From Acidimicrobiales bacterium (GTDB lineage: Bacteria; Actinomycetota; Acidimicrobiia; Acidimicrobiales; SHLQ01), in the NCBI GenBank assembly GCA_020628865.1, contig JAHDEJ010000014.1, forward strand, positions 61,659 through 122,644: DNA of 60,986 nucleotides, read 5' to 3'. Positions 33,327-42,500 of the stretch are shown in pieces; the first letter of the stretch is position 1, and the number at the start of each line of letters is the position of its first letter. The notes under the pieces were generated by a model. It worked only from the letters and a program-made list of their open reading frames with translations. It did no database searches and had not been told where the DNA came from. Made by a program: the position numbers and the translations under genes.

Positions 33327-34016
33327 ATGGAAATTGCGAACGAATTCACCGTCGATGCCCCGATCGATGTTGCGTGGACCACGCTCACCGACATCCCGTT
33401 CATCGCCCCGTGCATGCCGGGCGCAACGCTCGAGGGTGAAGAGGACGGCGTCTACTCCGGCAACGTGAAGATCAAGGTCGGGCCGGTCACGGCGCAGTAC
33501 AAGGGCACCGCAACCTTCGTCGAGAAGGACGATGCGGCCAAGCGGGCCGTGATCGACGGGAAGGGCCGCGATTCCCGCGGCACCGGCAACGCAAACGCGC
33601 TGATCACTGCGCAGATGCACGACGAGGGCGAGCGGACCCGCGTCGAAATCGTCACGGATCTCAAGGTCAGCGGCAAGGTCGCCCAGTTCGGTCGCGGCGT
33701 GATGCAGGACGTGAGCGAGAAGCTGCTCGGCCAGTTCGCCGACTGCCTCGAAGGAAAGATGGCCGCCTTGCAGGAAGCGCCTGCGGAGACTCCGCAGGAC
33801 GCTCCGCCACCAGTGCCGGAGAACGCCGGAGCCGCTGCCGAGACTTCTACAGCAGAAGCCCCTCCCGCGGAGCCGGAGAAGACCGAGGCGGAGCCGATCG
33901 ACCTTCTGGATGTGGCCGGCGGTGCCGCCACCTGGCAGCGGATGGTTCCGGTCGCCGCAGGCCTCGCCGCGCTCTTCGGCGTCATCCGTCTGCTTCGTCG
34001 CCGCTCTCGCAGCTGA
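33327..34016 (+). CDS. CoxG-like SRPBCC protein with C-terminal membrane anchor
   Basis: 229 aa. Residues 1-145 are a CoxG/SRPBCC domain (MEIANEFTVDAPIDVAW, PCMPGATLEG, KIKVGPVTAQYKG). A Pro/Ala/Glu-rich linker (about 150-195) leads to a membrane segment near 207-222 and an R-R-R-S-R-S tail. CoxG of carbon-monoxide dehydrogenase operons recruits the enzyme to the membrane in a similar way. Here no CoxLMS genes are nearby, so it may anchor another molybdenum hydroxylase or carry a hydrophobic ligand. Confidence 0.85.
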   Translation: MEIANEFTVDAPIDVAWTTLTDIPFIAPCMPGATLEGEEDGVYSGNVKIKVGPVTAQYKGTATFVEKDDAAKRAVIDGKGRDSRGTGNANALITAQMHDEGERTRVEIVTDLKVSGKVAQFGRGVMQDVSEKLLGQFADCLEGKMAALQEAPAETPQDAPPPVPENAGAAAETSTAEAPPAEPEKTEAEPIDLLDVAGGAATWQRMVPVAAGLAALFGVIRLLRRRSRS

Positions 34017-34019
34017 CCG

Positions 34020-35561
34020 TCAGGCCGCTTCAGACGGCGATGCGCTGATCGACCGGAATCTCGTGACACCCTTGCCGGCTGCCTTTGCGGCGTAGAGGGC
34101 CTCGTCGGCCGCGTTCACGAGCGTGCTCGAGTCCACATCGCTGATGGCCGTCCATCCGATCCCGACGGAGAGACGGGCGCGGTACGTGAGTCCGTCCTCG
34201 TTGAGGTCGAGGTCGGTCTCGAAGCGTGTGAGGATCCGCGCGGCAAGCCGTTCCGCCTCGTCGGGATGGTCGAATCGGCGGGGCACGATGAGGAACTCGT
34301 CCCCACCCCAGCGACCCACGACGTCGCCGCCGCGTACGACGGAGTTCAATCCGTTGGCGACACCGATCAACAACATGTCGCCGACGTCGTGTCCGAGTCG
34401 ATCGTTGACACCTTTGAAGTCGTCGATGTCCACGAACAGCACCGACGTCGGGTGGCCCCCGTCGCGGCAGGCCGTGAGCATGTCCGACAGGCAGCGCTCG
34501 AGGTTCCGACGATTCGGGAGTTGGGTGAGTGGGTCGTGCAGCGCCTGGTGTCGAAACGCTTCTCGTTCCTTGCGCACCTCTGCTTCGAGCTCGCGACGGC
34601 GCCAGAGGTCGCCGATGAGGTTGCCGAGCACGGTGGTCATCTCGACGCTCGCTCGCGTCATCGCATTCGGATCTTCGAAGTTGTCGAGGCTGAGAAACGC
34701 GACGGGCGCACCGCCCACCAGTACGGGGGCAGACACGTTGACGACGATCTCGTCGAGGCGCCCGAACGTGTGCAGCCACTCCTTCGTTTCCTCCCCCCGC
34801 TCGCTGTTCGCGAGGTCGCGCACGATGTGGGCAGCCGGATCTGAGGTGTTCCGGAAGAACTCGGTGCGATCGAGGGTGTTCTGCTGGAGGCCTTCGAGGT
34901 CGTAGCCCACGGCTGCGGCGAACCGATAGCGGGTGGTGCCCGGCATGTGCAGCTGCACGCTGCCGCCCTGCGCACCGGGGACCACATCCACCGCCCGCTC
35001 GATGAGCCGTTGGCAGAACTCGTCGTCGTCGGTGGTCTCGTGGGCAAGACGACTGAGTTCGAGCAGGGCACTACGGAATCGCTGCTGTTCCTCCAGTGCA
35101 TGGACCATCGACCGCGAACCATCGAGGGACACGAATTGGGCGATGACACAGTCGGCGTCGAGTGCGCGGAGCTTCAGTTCGTAGGACTCGACATCATCCT
35201 CGGCCCCGAGGTCCGAGGCTGCCGGCCGAACGACGACGCTGAGGGTTGCGCCGGCGGCGCCCTCGACGACATGGGTGAATCGCTCGGCGACCGGCGAGAC
35301 GGATGCGTCGTCGATGAGATCGAACAGCGTCGAGTCAGCTGCATCGCTCAGGCGAGGATGCAGCGCTCTCGCCGCCTCGTTGGCGTGCAGAACCGTCGCC
35401 TGCGAAGCCACTGCGTTCGATGCGGCGTACAGGAGGACGGACGCGACCGGGCTGCGCTCCACGACCTCGAACCAATCCGGTTCGCTGTCGGAGCCGAATG
35501 CAGCTGCGTTCGCCTCACGCTCCTGTGACCGCCTCACGGCCGTTCCAATCGACCGGAACAA
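34020..35561 (-). CDS. diguanylate cyclase with PAS-like and GAF domains
   Basis: 513-aa soluble protein. A PAS-like domain (about 25-145), a GAF domain (about 160-325) and a GGDEF domain (about 345-505) follow each other. The active site is GRWGGDEF with GGDEF at 419-423, and R-G-G-D lies five residues before it, an intact inhibitory I-site, so product feedback is likely. LVNAADEALYAAKAAGKG is the usual end. The longest start is TTG 35561, for which I see no strong ribosome site. It is the last gene of a co-directional run starting with the HD-GYP giant protein, 21 bp after the nucleotidase. Confidence 0.88.
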   Translation of the reverse strand: MFRSIGTAVRRSQEREANAAAFGSDSEPDWFEVVERSPVASVLLYAASNAVASQATVLHANEAARALHPRLSDAADSTLFDLIDDASVSPVAERFTHVVEGAAGATLSVVVRPAASDLGAEDDVESYELKLRALDADCVIAQFVSLDGSRSMVHALEEQQRFRSALLELSRLAHETTDDDEFCQRLIERAVDVVPGAQGGSVQLHMPGTTRYRFAAAVGYDLEGLQQNTLDRTEFFRNTSDPAAHIVRDLANSERGEETKEWLHTFGRLDEIVVNVSAPVLVGGAPVAFLSLDNFEDPNAMTRASVEMTTVLGNLIGDLWRRRELEAEVRKEREAFRHQALHDPLTQLPNRRNLERCLSDMLTACRDGGHPTSVLFVDIDDFKGVNDRLGHDVGDMLLIGVANGLNSVVRGGDVVGRWGGDEFLIVPRRFDHPDEAERLAARILTRFETDLDLNEDGLTYRARLSVGIGWTAISDVDSSTLVNAADEALYAAKAAGKGVTRFRSISASPSEAA

Positions 35562-35582
35562 CGCGTTCTTGAATGTGCAGGC

Positions 35583-36989
35583 TCAGTCGTGCGGCAACGA
35601 TCCTCGCGCTGCCCGCAGGTAGGCGTAGGGCGTTTCGGGCCGGAAGTTCGACACCCTCGAGGTGTAGACGTCGGCATACCGTTCGACCTGCCGGGCGAAG
35701 AGGCTCTTGTCGTTTCCTGCCCGCATCAGCGGACCCCACGTCGGGTTGCCGAGTTCGCCCGCCGCCCGGGCAAGCGGCGCGATGCGCTCGTCGAGTGCCG
35801 TCGCCTCCGCCGTGGCCTTCTGGAGGGCCTCCTGGACCGCGGCCCCGCGCTGGGTGCGTCGGGCGAGCCGAAGCTGAGCCTGACGGCGGTCGACTGCCGT
35901 CTTCTCCACCATGAGCGATTCGAGACTCGCCTGGTCGTCTGCGAATGCCACCGCATCGCTCACCTCTCGTTCGAGCTCGCGTGCGATGAGGGCGGTCCGC
36001 CAGCGGAGTTCGTCCTTCGTCACGTGGACATCGCCGAAGAGGTGGTCGCCGACGTAGAGCGCCTGCCCGCCTTCGAGGTCGAACGTCTCTTCCACGAGAC
36101 GGGCGTTGCCGCCGAAGTAGACGTGGCCGGGCTCGAGTGGGCCGTAGTGCGGCAGGAGCAGCGACTCGTCTTCGTCCACGACCCGATAGATGGGATCCCG
36201 ACCGGTGAAGAACCGTGGCTTGTTCGCAGACACGATCACGAGGTCGAAGAGGCTGCGCCACGTGTCGCCCTCGGGCATGAATCGGTCGAAACACCAGGGC
36301 ATCATTTCCCGGGTGTAGGCCCAGTCCGAGTTCGTGATGAGCGCAAGCTTCTTCCCGGCGAGACGCTGTTCCTGCAGCGTCGGCACCATGTCCGGATCGG
36401 GGACGACGAATCGTTCCTTGTCGGCGACGATGGCCGCTTTGAGCTGGCCACCGAGGTGGGCGACCGACAGCGCTTCGTCGACGACGCGGTAGACGTCGGC
36501 GTAGCTGCGGATTCCACGCAGCGGACGCTGGTCGTATTCAGCGACGAGCTGGCTGAACAGGCTGGCCCGAGACAGCTCGAACAGCGTGTTCATGAAGACG
36601 AATCGATCGGAGGACAGTTCGACGATCGTGCCGCGGTAGTCGTCGCGCATCTGGTCGAACGTGAGCAGCTCTCGCCCGTGTCGGGCGCGCACGACGTAGC
36701 CGAACCGCGTGGCCTTCAGCACGTTGCCGCGTTCGAGATCGAAGACGAGCCCGACGGTGAACTCATCGGGGTCGAAGACGAGATCGGCCACGGGAAGGCC
36801 CCGCTCGATCAATGCATCGCGTGCATGCTCGAAGACCGCGCCCTCCCACTCCGCCTCGTGGTAGTGGATCAGGGTGTAGTCCATGTCGTAGCCGACGACC
36901 GGCACCGTGCGCAGATTCAACGTCCGATTGGCAAAGACACCCCGCTCGGGTGGCACGTCGTGCTGGTCCAAGGAGACCGGTTCGGTCAT
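35583..36989 (-). CDS. HAD-IG family 5'-nucleotidase
   Basis: 468-aa haloacid dehalogenase-type phosphatase of the cytosolic purine 5'-nucleotidase-like (HAD-IG) group. GYDMDYTLIHY holds the nucleophile Asp35 and acid Asp37; LITNSDW is motif II and YVGDHLFGDV is motif IV. The family dephosphorylates nucleoside monophosphates. The start ATG 36989 overlaps the amidase stop by 4 nt; the longer frame upstream is not coding. A role in breaking down c-di-GMP products is tempting from context but unproven. Confidence 0.88.
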   Translation of the reverse strand: MTEPVSLDQHDVPPERGVFANRTLNLRTVPVVGYDMDYTLIHYHEAEWEGAVFEHARDALIERGLPVADLVFDPDEFTVGLVFDLERGNVLKATRFGYVVRARHGRELLTFDQMRDDYRGTIVELSSDRFVFMNTLFELSRASLFSQLVAEYDQRPLRGIRSYADVYRVVDEALSVAHLGGQLKAAIVADKERFVVPDPDMVPTLQEQRLAGKKLALITNSDWAYTREMMPWCFDRFMPEGDTWRSLFDLVIVSANKPRFFTGRDPIYRVVDEDESLLLPHYGPLEPGHVYFGGNARLVEETFDLEGGQALYVGDHLFGDVHVTKDELRWRTALIARELEREVSDAVAFADDQASLESLMVEKTAVDRRQAQLRLARRTQRGAAVQEALQKATAEATALDERIAPLARAAGELGNPTWGPLMRAGNDKSLFARQVERYADVYTSRVSNFRPETPYAYLRAARGSLPHD

Positions 36990-38458
36990 GCGCGAACCAT
37001 CGGTGGAGGGGTGAAGCGAACGCCGAGAACGCTGGCGATCTCCTCGCCCATGCTGCAGAGCTTGTGGTCGCTCCAGATCGGACCGATGAGCTGCACGCCG
37101 ATCGGCAGCCCATCGTCGCTCATGCCGAGCGGAATCGTGAGCGACGGCAGGTGCGGCATGGTGGCGAGTCCAGCCCAGAACAGCAGGTTCGGATACGGCT
37201 GTTCTTCTCCATTGATGATGAGCGTGCGGTGGCCGTAGCTCGCCTCCGTGTTGTGCGGAAATGCGGGCACCGGCTGCACCGGAGCGATCATCACGTCGAT
37301 GTCGTGGAAGATCTGTTCCCATTCGAGCTGCACGCGCACACGATGCTCGTGGGAGCGCATCCATTCACGATGCGGCAAGCGCACACCCCGGGCGAAGTTG
37401 GTTTCGTGGTCGTCGGCCGGCCCCCACCCTTCGCCCGCAGCCTCGGCGAACTGTTCGATCGCCGTGGCGGACACGCCACCGGACATCGCCGAGTTCAGGA
37501 GACGCAGGTAGATGTGGTGCATCTCCTCCGAGCTGGTCTCCGGGCGCACGTCGTTGCGGACGGTCGCTCCCGCGCTCTCGAGTTCCACGCCGGCAGCCTC
37601 GACGACGTTTCGGACCTGCTGATCGACCGGCGACACCGCATCGTCGGACCAGATTCCGATGCGCATGTCGGCGATATCGGGCTGACGATCGAACTTCTGG
37701 AGGCGAGCGCCGGGAACGCCACGAAAGGCGGTGGTCGAACGGGTCAGGACCTCCAGCAGGAGCTTGAGGTCGCCACAGCTTCGGGCGATCGGCCCGTGCA
37801 CGACGAGGTCGCCCTCGGACACCGTGCCGGGCGGACCCGGGATGTGGCCGCGGCCGCCGACGAGGCCGTGGGTGGTCTTCAGTCCGAAGACACCATTGAG
37901 TGCGGCGGGCTGACGGATCGAGCCGCCGATGTCGCTGCCGACCTCTGCGGTCGTGAACCCGCAGGCGACCGACACGGCCGACCCACCCGATGATCCTCCT
38001 GCGGTGCGGTCGAGGTTCCACGGGTTGTTGGTACGGCCGTAGACGTCGTTGTAGGTCTGGTGGTCGCCGGCGAACAGCGGAACGTTGGTCTTCGCCCAGA
38101 CGACGGCTCCAGCCCGGCGCAGCAACCGAACGACGGTGGCGTCCTTCTCCGGCAGGTGATCGGCGTACTTCGGCGAACCGGCGGCCGTGACCAGGTCCAG
38201 CGTGGCGTACGTGTCCTTGATGGTCATGGGAAGGCCGTGCAACCCGCCGATGAACTCGTCGGTTCCTCGCAGATCGTCGGCCGCCGTCGCCTCCACCCGC
38301 GCCCGCTCGAGGTCCTGAGCGACAACGGCATTGACGTCCGGGTTGAACCGTTCGATGTTTGCGATCATCGCGTCGAGGAGTTCGACGCTGCTGATCTCGC
38401 GAGCCCCAAGCGCGTGCATGGTCTGGAGAGTGGTTGCGGTGGCCAGATCAAACGACAT
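36986..38458 (-). CDS. amidase (amidase-signature family)
   Basis: 490 aa. The Ser-cisSer-Lys triad is complete: Lys81 in MTIKDTY, Ser156 in GGSSGGSA and Ser180 in SDIGGSIR, with the 75- and 24-residue spacing of GatA and FAAH. No GatB or GatC is near, so it is likely a catabolic amidase hydrolysing a carboxamide. The start is ATG 38458, 33 bp after the stop of the HD-GYP giant protein gene. Confidence 0.9.
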   Translation of the reverse strand: MSFDLATATTLQTMHALGAREISSVELLDAMIANIERFNPDVNAVVAQDLERARVEATAADDLRGTDEFIGGLHGLPMTIKDTYATLDLVTAAGSPKYADHLPEKDATVVRLLRRAGAVVWAKTNVPLFAGDHQTYNDVYGRTNNPWNLDRTAGGSSGGSAVSVACGFTTAEVGSDIGGSIRQPAALNGVFGLKTTHGLVGGRGHIPGPPGTVSEGDLVVHGPIARSCGDLKLLLEVLTRSTTAFRGVPGARLQKFDRQPDIADMRIGIWSDDAVSPVDQQVRNVVEAAGVELESAGATVRNDVRPETSSEEMHHIYLRLLNSAMSGGVSATAIEQFAEAAGEGWGPADDHETNFARGVRLPHREWMRSHEHRVRVQLEWEQIFHDIDVMIAPVQPVPAFPHNTEASYGHRTLIINGEEQPYPNLLFWAGLATMPHLPSLTIPLGMSDDGLPIGVQLIGPIWSDHKLCSMGEEIASVLGVRFTPPPMVRA

Positions 38459-38491
38459 GATCAGACGCTATCGAACGGCGACCGCACGCGG

Positions 38492-39515
38492 TCAGTTGAT
38501 CCCACCGATGTAGAAGCGAGTCTTGTTTCCGTTGCGGGTCGAGACGATGTCAAGCGCACCGTCGCCGGTGAAGTCGGCGAGCACGACCGCCTCCGTGTCG
38601 CCGGCAACGCTCACGCTCTGACCTGAGTCCGTGAAGTTCTCCGAGCCGTCGTTGAGCCAGACGGAGTTGGCGGCGCTGTGGTCGCCGTACACGATGTCGA
38701 TGTCGCCATCGCCGTCGACGTCGCCGGTGGTCAGCGACCGGGTATGCCCATTGCCGAGCGACTGACCGGTGTCGACGAAGGTGCCGTTCCCGCTGTTCAT
38801 CCAGAGCGTGTCGGGATCGTTGTCGGCTGCCGCAGCCAGGTCGGCAACACCATCGCGGTTGAAGTCGACAAGGACGATGTCCCACGTCTTCGCCGATCCG
38901 AGCGCCTGCCCCGAACTGGTGAAGGTGCCCGTGCCGTCATTGATCCAGACGGTGTTGGCCTGGCCTTCGTTGCCGATCACGATGTCGAGGTCGAAGTCGC
39001 CGTCGATGTCGTCGATCGCCACCGCTCGACTCTTTGCGCTGTCAGCGCCGAACACCTGCGTGAGCGTGAAGTTGCCGGCTCCATCGTTCAACCGGATCGC
39101 GTTGTGATCCTGGTAGTTGGCGGACACGACGTCGATGTGGCCATCACCGTCGAGGTCGCCCAACGCCACGTCGTAGCTGTCGAACGCACCGAGCGTCTGG
39201 TCCAGCGAGAACGTTCCGTCGCCGGCGTTGATCCAGGTTTCGTTGCCTCCACCGACCTGGGCCGTGACGAAGTCGAGGTGACCGTCGCCATTCAGGTCGG
39301 CGCTCGCAATTCCTTGGACCTGGTCGTCACTGTCGTAGTGGTCCGGGTCGCCGAACGCCAGGCCAGCTCCGGTGTTGAGCCAGACGAACGTGCCATTGTC
39401 CTCGGTCGAGATTGCCAGGTCGAGGCGCCCATCTCCGTCGAAGTCTGCTGCGACACCGTCCGTGCCCTTCAGATCCTCGCTGCTCTCGATCGTCGAGTAG
39501 GTGAAGACGCCAGTG
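38492..39515 (-). repeat. seven VCBS/FG-GAP repeats
   Basis: C-terminal part of the giant protein. Seven D-x-D/N-G-D-G-x-x-D-type calcium loops are seen, for example DFDGDGRLDLAIS, DLNGDGHLDFVTA and DVDGDGDIDIVYG, each followed by a W-L/I-N-D-G segment. They predict a seven-bladed beta-propeller. Confidence 0.85.
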
Positions 39516-42500
39516 GATCCGGGAGCGGTCGGCGACAGGTCGGCAACATCACCGATCCCGTCGCCATCCGTGTCGATCTGTCGAGGGTTGAAGAGGCCGG
39601 GCGCATTGTCCACGGCCTGGTCGACACCGTCGAAGTCTTCGGGCGAGATCAGGATGTCGACGACCACCGCGGCCGACGTATCCACCCCGCCATTGCCGGT
39701 TCCACCGTCGTCGACCGCGCTGATGGTGAGCGTGGTTTCGCCGCTCACGCCGTCAGCCACGGTCATGCTCAGCCGGCCGGCGCTGTTGACGGCGGGCTGC
39801 ACGTCGAAGAACTCTGGGTTCGGCGTGTTGACAGTGAACGTGACCGTCTGGACCGACTCGTTCGCCGGTCCAGCCTGGATGTCGGTCGCCCAGTTCGGAA
39901 TCGCGATCGCCCCGATGCCTTCGATCATCGTGAGATTCGGGCCGCGTGTGAACGATGGTGCATCGTTCACGGGAGCGATGCTCAGCGTGACTGTGGCAGG
40001 ATCGGAAAGCAGCCCCCCGGAGTCCGCGACCCGATAGGTGAAGGAATCCGCTCCGTTCGAATCAGGATCCGGCTCGTAGTCGAAGGTGCCGTCGCCGTTG
40101 TTCGTCAACGTTCCTGAGGTGGGATCGTCCACCACAACGACGGTTGTCGAGTCGACCGTGGTGTCTTCCGGATCGGTGTCGTTCGCCGTGACATCGCCGG
40201 TGGTGAGGGTGGCGCCTTCGACGCCCTCGAATCCGATGCCGCTGTCGTCGTTGGCAACAGGCTTGTCGTTGACCGCAGTGATCGTGATGGTCACGGCAAC
40301 CGGATCAGACGTGGCGCCATCCGCATCGGTGATCGTGTACGAGAATCCGTCCGTGCCGTTGAAGAATGCGTCCGGCTGATAGTCGAACGTTCCATCACCA
40401 TTGTTCGTGAGGGATCCGTTGTTCGGGGTCGTGGTGTTCACCGCCGACGACGGAACGATCGGGCTGTCGATGTCGGTGTCGTTGTCGGTGACATCGATGG
40501 TCGTCAGGAGCTGTCCTTCGGAGGTGGTGAAGCCGACCCCGGAGTCCGGGTTGGCGACAGGCCGATCGTTCTGCGCGTCGACGAAAATGCGAAGGATCGC
40601 CCGTTCCGACCTGGCCCCTGCCGGATCCTGAATCGTGTACTGGATGTCCTCCTGGCCGACGAAGTCCGGGTCCGGCGTGTAGTTGAACGTGCCATCGCCG
40701 TTGTAGACGAGACTGCCGTTGGCTGCCCCGACCGACACGCCGAGCGATGTCGGATCCACGACGTCGTCCACGTCGTAGTCGTTGGCGAGCACATTCGGGG
40801 TGGTGAATGGCGTGTCTTCGTTGGTTCGGATCGAACCATCTGTTCCATCGTTCAACGCAACGGGGGCATCGTTCTCGCCGGTCACCACGAGGTTCACGGT
40901 GACGGTGTTCGACGTGAGACCTCCATCGTCGTCGACTGTGTACGTGAATGCGTCAGCGCCGGCAAAGTCGAGGTTTGGTTCGTAGTAGAACGTGCCATCA
41001 CCGTTGTTCGTGAGCACGCCACCGACGGCGTCTGCCACGACGACAACGGTCGTCGGATCCACCGTGCCGTCGATGTCCGTGTCGTTGGTCGTCACATCCG
41101 GCGTCGTGAACGGCATCTCCTCGGTCGTGGTCCAGGCCGCACCAAAGTCGGCGAGGGCAACCGGGGGATCGTTCTCACCGGCGACGTCGATCGTCACGGT
41201 GACGGTGGCGGACGGGGCCCCGTCGCCGTCGACAACCTGATACGTGAACGTGGTCGTGCCAGCGAAGTCGGCCGGGGGCACGTAGTCGAAGGTGCCATCG
41301 CCGTTGTTGGTCAGGGTTCCCGAAGCAACGGCGTCGATCACCGTCACATCGACACCGGCGAGCGTGTCTTCCACGTCGCTGTCGTTGTCGAGCACCGATG
41401 CGGTTGTGAACGAGGTGTCTTCGGTGGTGCCGAAACCGGCGCCGTTGTCGTCGTTGGCGACAGGCGTGTCGTTGACCGGTGCGACCTCGATCGTGACCGC
41501 CACCGTCTCGGTCGACGCGCCGTCCGCGTCTGTCACGCGGTACTCGAACCCGTCTGTTCCGTTGAAGTGCAGATCGGGGACGTAGTCGAAGGTGCCGTCG
41601 CCGTTGGTCGTGAGTGTGCCGTGCTGGGCACTCTGCACAAGGACGAGGCCGGCGGGGTCCAGAGCGCCCTCCTCGTCGAGATCGTTCGCGAGGACGTCGC
41701 CGGTGGTGAACGCCGTGTCCTCGAGCGTGTTGAAGAGCGCGCCGTTGTCCGGAGCAGCGACCGGAATGCCGTTGACCGAGGCGACCGTCAGAACGAAGCT
41801 CATCGTGGTTCGGTCAATGCCTCCGATCTCCGTCCCACCGTCGTCCACGAGCGTCACCGTCACCGTTGCGTTTCCGAACGCATTCGGGGCAGGGGTGAAG
41901 GTGAGTGTCCCCGTATCGTCGATTGCCGGAGCACTGCTGAACAGCGCAGGATTGTCATCGGTGACATCGAACCGAATCGCCTGCGCTCGTTCGCTCGGCG
42001 GGCCGGCGAGCACGTCCGCAGCGAAGCCGCTGATCGACTGCGCTCCGGCATCCTCGTCGACGACGACGTCGCCATCGAGCGAGAAGGTCGGCGCGTCATT
42101 GACTTCGATCAGCTCGATGGTGCGGGCGCCAAGGAACATCGATCCACCAGCACTGTCGGTTGCGGTGACACTGACGGTGGCGACACCGACAGCATCGGCC
42201 GCAGGGGTGAACGTGAGGGCTCCTCCATCGGAAATCGCCGGAGCGGCAGAGAACAGCCTCGGCCGATCTGTGGCAACGGTGAAACTGACCGTTTGATCCG
42301 ATTCGTTCGCCGGGCCGGCCACGACGTCGGTGATCCACGAGTCACGGGTCTGCGTGCCACGATCCTCCTGCAGCGAAATGTTCACGCCGAGCGAGGCGGT
42401 TGGCAGATCGTTGACCGAGCGGATCGTGATCGTCGCCGTACCGGTCCGGCTGTCCTGTCCACCTCGCTCGACCCCGCCACCGTCGCTCGCGGTCACCGAG

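Noticed and set aside
39960-41770. CRISPR-like array, because of the regular 300-nt period
   Set aside because: The period is far too long, the repeats are coding and diverged, and no cas genes are present.
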